Origin: an uncultured Alphaproteobacteria bacterium
Lineage (GTDB): Bacteria; Pseudomonadota; Alphaproteobacteria; RF32; CAG-239
Direction: 5' to 3'
DNA length: 62,842 nt
Assembly (NCBI GenBank): GCA_944392315.1
Contig: CALXWH010000009.1
Coordinates: 1-62,842 of the forward strand
Below are positions 25,292 to 34,768 of the stretch, in pieces. The number at the start of each line of letters is the position of its first letter. Within the stretch, counting starts at the first letter, position 1. The notes below the pieces were generated by a model that worked only from the letters and a program-made list of their open reading frames with translations, did not search any database and was not told the DNA's origin. A program made the position numbers and the translations under genes.

Positions 25292-27130
25292 ATGACTGAA
25301 AAAATTGAATTCAAAACCGAAGTTAATAAACTGCTTGATATCGTTATTAACTCGCTTTATTCTGAAAAGTATATTTTCTTAAGAGAACTTATTTCTAATG
25401 CTTCCGATGCACTGGATAAATTAAAATATTGGCGGTTGATTAACCCAGATTTGGCTAAACCGGATGCCGCTTATAAAATCACCATTACGCCGGATAAAGA
25501 CCATAAGACCTTGACTGTTTCCGATAACGGTATCGGTATGAACCGTGAAGATCTTATCAACAATATCGGTACGATTGCTAAATCCGGTACGGCTGAATTT
25601 TTGCAAAACACCAAAGAAAATACTTCTGTCGTTGATTTAATCGGTAAATTCGGCGTGGGGTTCTATTCTGCGTTTATGGTTGCAGAAAAAGTGGAAATTA
25701 TTACCAAACGAGTTGATTGCGATAAAGCCTATAAATGGGTTTCTAACGGCGTGGACGGTTATGAAATTTCTGAAGCCGAACGCGATACAAACGGTACGGA
25801 TATTAAACTTTTCTTAAAAGACGATGCAACCGATTATACCGACACGATTTATTTGCGCAATATCATCCATACCTATTCGGAACATATTGACTATCCGATT
25901 GTGTTAAATTTGGGCGAAGCCGGCGAGGAAACCGTTAATACCGCTTCGGCACTTTGGACACGCAATAAAGCTGATATTACCGAAAAACAGTATAAAGATT
26001 TTTATCAGCACGTTACCAAAAACTTTGATGAACCTTGGATGACGCTCCACTTTAAGGCGGAAGGCAGTATTGAATATACCGGATTGCTCTTTATTCCTTC
26101 CAAGGCGCCGTATGACTTGTTCCAGCCGGATCGGTTGACCGGAATTAAACTTTATGTCAACAAGGTCTTTATTTCCGATAAAGTTGAAGGGTTGATGCCG
26201 ATGTATCTGCGCTTTGTTAAAGGTGTGATTGATAGTGCTGACTTGCCGCTTAATATTTCTCGTGAAATGTTGCAACAAAGTTCGCTTATTGCCAAAATCA
26301 GACAAGGTACGGTTTCAAGAATTTTCAAAGAGCTTAAAAAACGTGCCGAAAATGAAGAAGATTATGCTAAATTCTGGAACGCTTTCGGTATTGCTTTTAA
26401 GGAAGGTATTTATGAAGACTTTTCTAACCGTGAAGAAGTGGCCGGTTTGTCTCGTTTCTACTCAACAAAGAGCGATGGCAAATTAACCTCGCTTGATGCT
26501 TATATTGAACGGATGGATAAAGACCAAAAGGCAATTTATTATATCACCGGCGATGATGCCAAAACGTTGGCTTGCAACCCGCTTTTGGAAGCCTTCCGCG
26601 AAAAGAATATTGAAGTTTTACTCTTAACGGATCCGATTGATGAATTTTGGACACAAACCCTGCTCTCTTATAAAGGGCATGATTTGAAACATATCTCTCA
26701 GGCCGATATCAAACTTGATATTGAACGCACAACTCCTAAAGCCGATGAAAAAGGGTTGAAAGAGTTATGCGAAAAAATGGGTGAATGGTTCAAAGAAGAA
26801 GTCGGCAAAGTTGAAGTGACCGAAAAACTGACCAAGAGCCCGGCTTCTCTGACCGTTGAGGACGGACAAATGAGCATTCACTTGGAGCGTTTGATGCGTA
26901 ATCATCAGCAAAAGACAAATTTTGACAGTACGCGTATTTTGCTTATCAACCCGTATCATCCGCTGATTATTAAATTGGCTGATTTGATGAACAAACAGGA
27001 AAAAGCCGACGAAGTTAAAGATGCGGCTCAGCTTATTCTGGAGCAAGCTAAAATTGCCGAAGGTGAAGCCGTTTCTAACCCGAGTTTGTTTAATGAAAAA
27101 CTCAGCGAATTTATTTTGAAAGCTATCTAA
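25292..27130 (+). CDS. htpG: Chaperone HtpG (Hsp90)
   Basis: 612 residues from ATG 25292, with AAGGGAG nine bases upstream; the longer frame from GTG 25256 would overlap that site. The GHKL ATPase domain is intact: ELISNASDALDKL, DNGIGM, IGTIAKSGT, IGKFGVGFYSAF. The middle domain has the catalytic-loop arginine region NISREMLQ. The C-terminal dimerisation part ends normally. Cytosolic ATP-dependent chaperone that remodels clients together with DnaK. A sigma-32-like promoter precedes it. Confidence 0.97.
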   Translation: MTEKIEFKTEVNKLLDIVINSLYSEKYIFLRELISNASDALDKLKYWRLINPDLAKPDAAYKITITPDKDHKTLTVSDNGIGMNREDLINNIGTIAKSGTAEFLQNTKENTSVVDLIGKFGVGFYSAFMVAEKVEIITKRVDCDKAYKWVSNGVDGYEISEAERDTNGTDIKLFLKDDATDYTDTIYLRNIIHTYSEHIDYPIVLNLGEAGEETVNTASALWTRNKADITEKQYKDFYQHVTKNFDEPWMTLHFKAEGSIEYTGLLFIPSKAPYDLFQPDRLTGIKLYVNKVFISDKVEGLMPMYLRFVKGVIDSADLPLNISREMLQQSSLIAKIRQGTVSRIFKELKKRAENEEDYAKFWNAFGIAFKEGIYEDFSNREEVAGLSRFYSTKSDGKLTSLDAYIERMDKDQKAIYYITGDDAKTLACNPLLEAFREKNIEVLLLTDPIDEFWTQTLLSYKGHDLKHISQADIKLDIERTTPKADEKGLKELCEKMGEWFKEEVGKVEVTEKLTKSPASLTVEDGQMSIHLERLMRNHQQKTNFDSTRILLINPYHPLIIKLADLMNKQEKADEVKDAAQLILEQAKIAEGEAVSNPSLFNEKLSEFILKAI

Positions 27131-27147
27131 AAATTTTAGCTCTCCTA

Positions 27148-27180
27148 AAAAGCCTCTTGCCTTGGTGCGGGAGACTTTTT
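27148..27180 (+). terminator. Terminator after htpG
   Basis: AAAGCCTC pairs with GGGAGACTTT apart from one mismatch, and TTTTTTT follows. Confidence 0.6.
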
Positions 27181-27299
27181 TTATGGATTTTTTTGACAAA
27201 AACTCGTTGACGCTAGGCTTTTTTTGTGCTATTCTGCCGTTAATGATAGTTCTTATAGGCTTATCATGCTTTTAGTGCGTCTTTTTGTACGGAGTGAAA

Positions 27300-29636
27300 T
27301 TGAAACTGGATAACTTGAAATACGGCTTTTTGATTTCCGTTACCACCCTATTCGGCGGCAGCGTTTCCGAACTTTATGCGCAAGACGATAGTGGGCAAAA
27401 AGTTCGTGTTGAAAGTAATGAGGCTTATAAAAAACAATTTATGCAAAGCGTCAATCCGCAACTTGATAAAATTCAGGTTGATTTTGTGGTGGATTCGGTT
27501 GAAACAAAAATATCTAACGGCGAATTGCTCCCTGATGTCAACATTATCCAACTTTTGGCTTATCTTGATCAAGACAGCGACGAATATCAAACTTATATGG
27601 CAAGCCGTCATATTGTGGCGCATGAAATGTGGCACCGCATTTGTATGATGAACGAGGTTTTGGAAAAGCCGATGTCCGCTACTCAATATCGTACCGGACG
27701 GGATAATTTTGAAATTTCGGCCAGCATTGTGCAGCTCTTGACTTTTCGGGATGATTATATTCATGCCACGCCGGAACAACGTCAGCAATTACACAAACTT
27801 GATGACCCGAAAATCAAAATGTATTTGTTGGCCGTTGATAACGATATTATCCGCCCGCTCTCTAATGATAAAAAAGACTTTGATTTTGAAATGGAATTTA
27901 TTGCCAAGTCCGTTGCCGGATATTGGAACAATAATCTTGCCGTTACATACGCACCGCGCCATAATGCCATGACCGAAAAGGCCAAAAGGCAAGAATTTAA
28001 ATCTCCCGTTTATGAAAAAAACTTTGTACACGATATCAAAGTTATGAACCATATCGGCGGAATTGATTTTTCTAAACTTTATAATTACCAAGATGTCCGC
28101 TTCTTAAAAAAATTCAAACAAGCGGACAAGCCCGATATGACGGAGCTGGAAACATCCCTCGGGGCGCCTAATTTTGAAACATGGCTTAATAAAAAGAGTC
28201 AATTAAAACGTTTTTCTAAGCAAGCAGTTGAAATTCCTAATTTCACCGGCAATCGTTTGATTGATGAGCGTGAAAGAAGACCGCTTAATCAACGTGTTCA
28301 ACCGTTTGAAATTGCCGACATGTCTGTCGGATACAAAGCCTATCCGTTGATGAAAGTTCCTTTTTATTCAGCGGTTACTTTACGCAAAAATAAAACTATT
28401 TATAATCTTTATCCGCATGGGGCGATGGACGTTATTCAACAACCCGACGCGCAAGGTGTCTCCCGCGTCAAAACGCTTTATATTGACGGCAGTCGTGAAG
28501 AAGGTCAACTTCGTAACGGTATTAAAGTCGGAACGTTTCGCTTTTTTGATAAAAATAAAAAAATTATTGCGACGGCTACTTATAAGAATAATCACGCCAT
28601 GGATGGAAATGTGGCTTTGCCGGCGGTGGACGGATATATTCTTTATACCTACAAAGCCGGAAATTTGGTGGCTTTGGAAGAATTGTCCGCCAAGGGCGTT
28701 AAAAAAACTATCTGCCGAATTGAAAACGGCAAACCTATCAGCGGATTAGTTCCCATGGTCAGCACCAAAGATAACCGCGTACAACGCTCTTATCAGGCGT
28801 ATCAAGACGGTAAATTGGTTGCAGCGTTGATTTTTGACGATATGAAGCGGCTTAAAGAAAAACAACAAACCGACGGGAAAACTATTCGCATTGAACGTTT
28901 TTATGATACCGGTGCGTTGAAATATCAGGCGATTGCTGAAGCTCCTTCTCTTCAGGCTCCTTTGGTTACAAAAAATCATGAGAATGTTGAGCCGCGCTCA
29001 CGTTCTCCAATATCAAAGAGCTCATTTCCTCAAACGAAGCCTATGGAAATGCCCAAGAACATGGCGGCTTCTCTTGAGCCAACCTTGCCGGTTTCCCAAA
29101 AAAATACGGTTAAGACTACTGACAAACAGCCTTTTATACCACAAAACGTTTCTGTTCCTTTGTCTCCGCTCCCCAATAAGAAGGTTAATCTGCAAGCTCC
29201 TCTGCATCCGGCCCCTATTCTTTTGCAAGAAACGCTCTTATCGGCTCAAGGGGAACCGGTAATGACGCTCTCTAAACATGAGAACGGTAAAAAGAGTATG
29301 AAAGTTAAGGTTAAAGAATTTTTTGAAGTATTAAAGAAAACCGCTCTCCCTAAAACGGATAAACAGCTGCTTATGTCCGGCATTCTTAAACTTCGGCACA
29401 AGATTTTGCCGCGGACTGCGGATAAGCCTTTATCTTCTGATAAGCAATTCTTGATTTCTTCCCCTTCTTCCAAAGGGCTTGAGACACCGCGGACAAATCA
29501 ACATTCCATGCCCAAAACGAACATTACCTCTCTGAAAACTTCTCGCTCTACACAGGCTCGCACGCAGAAGATTTCTCTCTTTAAAAATAAATTCCGCTTT
29601 TTTGCCTTGAAGCAACGCGGAATTGATAAAAGCTAG
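27300..29636 (+). CDS. Exported protein with HExxH zinc-protease motif and repeat domain
   Basis: About 778 residues from TTG 27300, which has GGAG five bases upstream. Signal peptide MKLDNLKYGFLISVTTLFGG, cleavage near LYA-QDD. A helical domain holds IVAHEMWHRI, an HExxH zinc-binding motif (H108, E109, H112), with acidic FEISASI about 40 residues later as a possible third ligand. The middle (about 340-540) has short beta units (YNLYPHGAMD, YIDGSREEGQLRNG, FRFFDKNKKI) like MORN/YwqK repeats, also found in the lipoprotein at 52026. The last 220 residues are basic, Pro/Ser-rich and probably disordered. Substrate unknown. Confidence 0.6.
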   Translation: MKLDNLKYGFLISVTTLFGGSVSELYAQDDSGQKVRVESNEAYKKQFMQSVNPQLDKIQVDFVVDSVETKISNGELLPDVNIIQLLAYLDQDSDEYQTYMASRHIVAHEMWHRICMMNEVLEKPMSATQYRTGRDNFEISASIVQLLTFRDDYIHATPEQRQQLHKLDDPKIKMYLLAVDNDIIRPLSNDKKDFDFEMEFIAKSVAGYWNNNLAVTYAPRHNAMTEKAKRQEFKSPVYEKNFVHDIKVMNHIGGIDFSKLYNYQDVRFLKKFKQADKPDMTELETSLGAPNFETWLNKKSQLKRFSKQAVEIPNFTGNRLIDERERRPLNQRVQPFEIADMSVGYKAYPLMKVPFYSAVTLRKNKTIYNLYPHGAMDVIQQPDAQGVSRVKTLYIDGSREEGQLRNGIKVGTFRFFDKNKKIIATATYKNNHAMDGNVALPAVDGYILYTYKAGNLVALEELSAKGVKKTICRIENGKPISGLVPMVSTKDNRVQRSYQAYQDGKLVAALIFDDMKRLKEKQQTDGKTIRIERFYDTGALKYQAIAEAPSLQAPLVTKNHENVEPRSRSPISKSSFPQTKPMEMPKNMAASLEPTLPVSQKNTVKTTDKQPFIPQNVSVPLSPLPNKKVNLQAPLHPAPILLQETLLSAQGEPVMTLSKHENGKKSMKVKVKEFFEVLKKTALPKTDKQLLMSGILKLRHKILPRTADKPLSSDKQFLISSPSSKGLETPRTNQHSMPKTNITSLKTSRSTQARTQKISLFKNKFRFFALKQRGIDKS

Positions 29637-29668
29637 AGTTTATTATCAAATTTTCCTTTAACACACAA

Positions 29669-29696
29669 AAAAAGCACCCTTTGAGAGGTGCTTTTT
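29669..29696. terminator. Bidirectional terminator
   Basis: Perfect stem AAAAAGCACC (29669-29678)/GGTGCTTTTT (29687-29696) between two convergent genes. Confidence 0.85.
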
Positions 29697-29715
29697 GTTG
29701 GTTTTGATGCGTCAA

Positions 29716-30495
29716 TCAGATATGATGAGAATCTATGTATTTGATTGAGACATCTCCTTTCTCATTTCTGGTCAGCATATGCACTAACTTCATAAAGTCC
29801 ATGTTCGCCTTTATGCCATCGCTTTGACGGCTGCGTTTTTTGGCTTTATAGAAGTAATACTGCAGCGAACTCGGCACGCTTAAAGTTTGTGGGTTAATGG
29901 CTATATCATTCTGCAATGTCCAGTGCTCTTGCGGGTACGTCGTCATTAATGCTTCCAAAGTTTTGGGAGTCAAATCCGTTATCCTCAGCAATTGCTCGGC
30001 AACCGTCAGCGGTATAAGCCTTAGCTCATCATCCAAAACACATAAGGCTTTGGTCTCGTGATGATTGCAGATAATCAGCAATTTATGGTCTATGACCACA
30101 ATCCTGTTACAATGCGTCAGCGGCAATTTTGCCACTTCCGATGATATTTTACACCGCTCTGCTCCTTGTTTTTTATATAAGGCAGCGTCAGCAAAGTTAA
30201 TATCATCCGGCTTTTGCTCCGAACTGTGCAGGCTTATCACATAATCATTGAAATCTATAAAACGATTTTTTCCCGCACTTTCTTCTGCTGTAAACTTTAG
30301 ATTATCCCGATAGATTTCTTCGGTTATCATTTTGATGTTTGCGGGTACATTATCAAAAGCAAAAATGTTTATCAGATGTTTGCCGATTTTGTTTTTGACG
30401 TACACCCGAAATCCGGTGCCTTTAAAAATGTTTTGACAACGACACTTGTCCGACTCTGCTAAACGGCGCAATTCTTCTTGAGAAAATTCTACCAT
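29716..30495 (-). CDS. Hypothetical cytoplasmic protein
   Basis: 259 residues with no signal or membrane segment and no recognised family. Cysteines cluster near the N-terminus (DKCRCQNIF) and mid-protein (ERCKISS, THCNRI, IICNHH), which might bind metal. Beta-rich middle, helical C-terminus (GIKANMDFMKLVHMLTR). Stands alone between a terminator and tRNA-Phe. Confidence 0.55.
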   Translation of the reverse strand: MVEFSQEELRRLAESDKCRCQNIFKGTGFRVYVKNKIGKHLINIFAFDNVPANIKMITEEIYRDNLKFTAEESAGKNRFIDFNDYVISLHSSEQKPDDINFADAALYKKQGAERCKISSEVAKLPLTHCNRIVVIDHKLLIICNHHETKALCVLDDELRLIPLTVAEQLLRITDLTPKTLEALMTTYPQEHWTLQNDIAINPQTLSVPSSLQYYFYKAKKRSRQSDGIKANMDFMKLVHMLTRNEKGDVSIKYIDSHHI

Positions 30496-30617
30496 AAGAC
30501 ATAACTTTTTTAAAATTAGACATAAAAATAATTAAAGCTCCTGCAAAATAGCGAGTTCTTATTATTTTGTCAATTAAAATTTATGCTAAATCTCTTCTTC
30601 GCTTTGCTCTAGATACG

Positions 30618-30639
30618 AAAAAACCCCGCTTTCGCAGGG
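30618..30639 (-). terminator. Terminator of tRNA-Phe
   Basis: CCCCGC (30624-30629) pairs with GCAGGG (30634-30639), one G-T pair; A run 30618-30623 is the T run on the minus strand. Confidence 0.75.
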
Positions 30640-30647
30640 CTTTTAAA

Positions 30648-31038
<391 letters not shown>

Positions 31039-31530
31039 ATGTCTAATCCCTTAGATACTAAAATAATTAGCAGACTGGCTGAAATCTTAGATAAAACAAA
31101 CCTTACAGAATTAGAATATGAAGATGAAAGCTGCAGAATCTCTTTGGTTAGAAATCCTGCCGGCGTTGCTGTTGCCGGCGCTTATGCTCCGGTTGCTCCG
31201 GCTCCCGTAGCTGCTCCTGCCGTTGCTGCCCCTGTTGCCGCTGCGCCTGTAGCTCAAGATGCTGCAGAGGCTGCTGATGTTGACTACACAAACAGCCCGA
31301 ATGCTGTTAAGTCTCCGATGGTCGGCGTGGTTTATTTGTCTGCTGATCCGAAATCTCCGAATTATGTTAAACCGGGCGATACGGTTGCCGAAGGTGATAC
31401 CGTTTGCTTGGTTGAAGCTATGAAAACATTTAATCCGGTTAAAGCTCATAAAAGCGGTAAAGTTGTTAAAATTTTGGTTGAAACCGGCGATCCGGTTGAA
31501 TATGGCGAACCCTTGGTTGTAATTGAATAA
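31039..31530 (+). CDS. accB: Biotin carboxyl carrier protein of acetyl-CoA carboxylase
   Basis: 163 residues, normal family length. N-terminal helix, an Ala/Pro/Val-rich flexible linker (about 48-80) and a C-terminal biotinyl domain with the modification site EAMK (K129) and KSPMVGVVYL at its start. Carries the carboxyl group between AccC and the carboxyltransferase in fatty-acid synthesis. RBS GAGAGGA. Followed by accC at 42 bases: the standard accBC operon. Confidence 0.97.
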   Translation: MSNPLDTKIISRLAEILDKTNLTELEYEDESCRISLVRNPAGVAVAGAYAPVAPAPVAAPAVAAPVAAAPVAQDAAEAADVDYTNSPNAVKSPMVGVVYLSADPKSPNYVKPGDTVAEGDTVCLVEAMKTFNPVKAHKSGKVVKILVETGDPVEYGEPLVVIE

Positions 31531-31572
31531 GCCAAAACCGTAACTAATCATAAATTAAAATAGGAATTGCTG

Positions 31573-32922
31573 ATGTTTGAAAAAGTTTTAATTGCTAACC
31601 GTGGTGAAGTCGCTTTGAGAATCCATAGAGCGTGCAGAGAAATGGGTATCAGAACCGTTGCTGTGCACTCAGAGGCTGATGCTAATGCTATGCACGTGCG
31701 TTTGGCTGATGAAGCGGTTTGTATTGGTCCGGCTCGTTCTGCCGACTCTTATTTAAATAAACCGGCGATTATTTCCGCGGCCCTTATTACCGGTGCTGAT
31801 GCTATTCACCCCGGATATGGTTTCTTGTCCGAAAATGCTGATTTTGCCGAAATGGTTGAAAAACACGGTATTACGTTTATCGGCCCAACCGCTGAACAAA
31901 TGCGCTTGCTCGGTGATAAAATTACCGCTCGTAAAGCCGCTATTGAAGCCGGTCTTCCGGTTACGCCGGGGTCTCCTGCGCTTGAAAGTATTGAACATGC
32001 TAAGGAATGGGCTCATAAAATCGGCTATCCGGTTATTATTAAAGCTAAAGACGGCGGCGGCGGTAAAGGTATGAAAACGGCTTTTTCTGATGACGAAATT
32101 GCTGAAGCATATACGATGGCACGTGCTGAAGCTAAAGCGGCGTTCCCGTCTGATGTTGTTTATATGGAAAAATATTTGCAACACCCGAGACATATTGAAA
32201 TGCAAATCTTAGCCGATAAATATGGTAATGTTGTGCATTTGGGTGAACGCGATTGCTCTATTCAACGTAATCACCAAAAAGTTATTGAGGAATGTCCGTC
32301 CCCTGCTCTTAACCAATCACAAAGAAAAGAGATCGGCGATATCGTTCGCAACGCTATTCAAAAGATTGGTTATCAAAACGCCGGTACGCTTGAATTTATG
32401 TATGAAGACGGCAAATTCTATTTCTTGGAAATGAATACACGTTTGCAAGTGGAACATCCGATTACCGAAGCTGTTTCCGGTATTGATATTGTTAAAGAGC
32501 AAATTCGTATCGCTTCCGGTGCAGCTTTGGGCTATACTCAAGATGATATTCAATTCAGAGGTCATGCTATTGAATGTCGTATCAATGCCGAAGATCCGGA
32601 AACTTTTGCTCCTTGCCCTGGTAAAATTACCGAGTGGCATGCTCCGGGTGGCTTGGGAATTCGTGTTGATTCCGAAATTTATTCCGGTTACTCTATTCCT
32701 CCTTATTACGACAGCATGATTGCAAAACTTATTGTTCATGCCAAAACGCGTAATGCCGCTTTGATGCGCTTGCGCAGAGCTTTGGAAGAATTTATCATCA
32801 TGGGTGTTAAAACGACTATCCCGCTTCATCAGGAGATTATTTCTCAAAATGAATTTATTGATGGTCAGTATAACATCCATTGGTTGACCGAGTATATGAA
32901 TAAACGTCAAAAACAGAAATAG
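31573..32922 (+). CDS. accC: Biotin carboxylase of acetyl-CoA carboxylase
   Basis: 449 residues from ATG 31573 (AGGA nine bases upstream); the longer frame begins with TTG inside the spacer. ATP-grasp enzyme: KVLIANRGEVALR at the start, the glycine-rich loop KDGGGGKGM, EKYLQHPRHIEMQ, and the catalytic FLEMNTRLQVEHPITE. Carboxylates biotin on AccB using ATP and bicarbonate. Full length and no missing residues seen. Confidence 0.97.
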   Translation: MFEKVLIANRGEVALRIHRACREMGIRTVAVHSEADANAMHVRLADEAVCIGPARSADSYLNKPAIISAALITGADAIHPGYGFLSENADFAEMVEKHGITFIGPTAEQMRLLGDKITARKAAIEAGLPVTPGSPALESIEHAKEWAHKIGYPVIIKAKDGGGGKGMKTAFSDDEIAEAYTMARAEAKAAFPSDVVYMEKYLQHPRHIEMQILADKYGNVVHLGERDCSIQRNHQKVIEECPSPALNQSQRKEIGDIVRNAIQKIGYQNAGTLEFMYEDGKFYFLEMNTRLQVEHPITEAVSGIDIVKEQIRIASGAALGYTQDDIQFRGHAIECRINAEDPETFAPCPGKITEWHAPGGLGIRVDSEIYSGYSIPPYYDSMIAKLIVHAKTRNAALMRLRRALEEFIIMGVKTTIPLHQEIISQNEFIDGQYNIHWLTEYMNKRQKQK

Positions 32923-32934
32923 GTTGTTGTTAGT

Positions 32935-33870
32935 ATGCAAGAGAAATTGTCAGTCAGGAAAGTTTACAGAAATGCTTATCGGTATGTTTTAAGCCATTTG
33001 TTTGCTTTTGCCTTTCTGACAATTTTTTATTTTACCGGAAGTTTGTTGCCCATGCTCTTGGGCGCTTCTTCTTTTAAACTTATTTCGCTTATCTATATGT
33101 ATGTCTTTTTTTATTTCGCAACAGGATGCTATTTCAGACAGCAACTCTTGTGGGATAAACAGCTCTTTATTTCTGCCAGTATCCGCTTTTTAACTGCCAT
33201 ATTTATCTTTTTATTCTCAATTTTTGTCGCCTCGCTTGCTATTAATTTTTGTATTGCGTTTGTGAAAGATATTTTTGGCGAAGTCGGATTTGCCATCACC
33301 AAAGCACTCTTAAACGGTCCGTGGTGGCTACTTGGTAAATATATTTGTATTTTCTTATTGTTTGTGACATTTTTCATTGTTCCTTCGTTTACTTTTGTTT
33401 CTGAAATTACCGGCAAAAGTCACTCTTTACTTTTGGCGTATTCTAAAACCCAAGGTAGTTTGGTCAATATTGCCGTTACCGCTTTTACGGCTCTAGCGGC
33501 GCTTATATTGATTATGTTTCTGTTGACTTTTGTTAATATTTATGTGGCAGCAGTTGCTCGCGCAGCTTTGCTTGCTTTTGTCAGTATTCTTTATTTCAAG
33601 ATGTATGATTTCTTCTATAACTTCCCGCATAACAAAAAGGAAAAAACTTCTACCGACTTAAAAAGAGATGAACACGGTAAATTTATCTCTGCGAAAATTG
33701 CGGAAGAAAACAAGACTACCCCGAAAGATGGTGCTGAAAATGGTGAAGAGAACGGCGAGATTTCTTCTGATGAGCTTAAAGACTCTCATGAAGAAACGGG
33801 CAATGCGGATGTTGTTAAAGAAAAAAAGCACAAAAAAGCAGCCAAGAAAAGTGCCACAAAAATTCAATAA
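32935..33870 (+). CDS. Integral membrane protein with charged tail
   Basis: 311 residues: about five to six membrane segments in residues 20-225 (for example FAFAFLTIFYFTGSLLPML, YICIFLLFVTFFIVP), then about 80 cytoplasmic residues rich in Lys and Glu. No family recognised. Starts 12 bases after accC and is followed 29 bases later by a DUF805 gene, so it belongs to the accBC transcript. Confidence 0.65.
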   Translation: MQEKLSVRKVYRNAYRYVLSHLFAFAFLTIFYFTGSLLPMLLGASSFKLISLIYMYVFFYFATGCYFRQQLLWDKQLFISASIRFLTAIFIFLFSIFVASLAINFCIAFVKDIFGEVGFAITKALLNGPWWLLGKYICIFLLFVTFFIVPSFTFVSEITGKSHSLLLAYSKTQGSLVNIAVTAFTALAALILIMFLLTFVNIYVAAVARAALLAFVSILYFKMYDFFYNFPHNKKEKTSTDLKRDEHGKFISAKIAEENKTTPKDGAENGEENGEISSDELKDSHEETGNADVVKEKKHKKAAKKSATKIQ

Positions 33871-33899
33871 CCTACTCTTAATGCGGATGGAGGATATTT

Positions 33900-34754
33900 A
33901 TGCTCGTTAAGGATAAAGATATCTTAGTTGATGGCGGTGAGCCTAAAAAAGAAGACGAAAATATCAAAAAAGATAAAATTCAGAAGCCTGCTATTAAAAA
34001 AGAAAATATGAGCTCCGCATGGGGAGATGCATTTGATTATTATCTGAGAGGTATTACCGAAAAATATCTCCGTTTTCGTGGCAGAGCGACAAGGTTTGAA
34101 TTTTGGGGATTTATGGTTGCAGCATCCCTTATCTGGATTCCTTTTTATTTTGTAACGGAATATGCAGAAATGCCGATGTTACCTTATTACTTTGCTTTAG
34201 CGACATTATTGCCGACGGTAGCGGTTGCGGCGCGGCGCTTGCATGATTTGAATAAAAATGCAGTTTTATTTTTATTACCTCTGGCGTTATTGGCGGCGTC
34301 CGGATTTTTTATCGGGCTTTATGTGGCTTTAACGCTTGTGGCTATTTGGGCTATCTTTCTTATTAAATTACTCTCTAAGCCTACTGATGAACAGACTGGC
34401 TTTTATGGCGAACCTAATGAAAACGACGAAATTTACGGTGATGATAACGAACGTATTTTAAAGAAATTTAGAGCAATTTCGCTTTGTGTACTGATTATTT
34501 GGCTTGCTGTTGCCGGTGCGAAATTTGAAGATTGGTCACAGCAGGCTCAACAACGTGCCACGATTGATAATATTATGCATCAGGTTATCATGCAAGGGCA
34601 AAATGCTAACCTTTCGCCGGAACAAATGCAAAATGCTCAAACCCAAATGATTGGGGCGCTCAAAAAACTTAGCGGACAGACTGTTTCTCCTGAAGATTTA
34701 CAAAAGCAAATTGCTGATGTGATTAAAGCGGCAGCGGGTACTCAAAATAAATAA
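33900..34754 (+). CDS. DUF805 family inner-membrane protein
   Basis: 284 residues. A charged N-terminus leads to the DUF805 core: FRGRATRFEFWGF, several membrane segments and the conserved AVAARRLHDLNKN. A further membrane segment (AISLCVLIIWLAVAGA) precedes a Gln-rich helical tail (residues 220-284), an extension not usual for DUF805. RBS GGAGG seven bases upstream. Function of the family is unknown. Confidence 0.85.
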   Translation: MLVKDKDILVDGGEPKKEDENIKKDKIQKPAIKKENMSSAWGDAFDYYLRGITEKYLRFRGRATRFEFWGFMVAASLIWIPFYFVTEYAEMPMLPYYFALATLLPTVAVAARRLHDLNKNAVLFLLPLALLAASGFFIGLYVALTLVAIWAIFLIKLLSKPTDEQTGFYGEPNENDEIYGDDNERILKKFRAISLCVLIIWLAVAGAKFEDWSQQAQQRATIDNIMHQVIMQGQNANLSPEQMQNAQTQMIGALKKLSGQTVSPEDLQKQIADVIKAAAGTQNK

Positions 34755-34768
34755 AAATTGAGGTTCTG

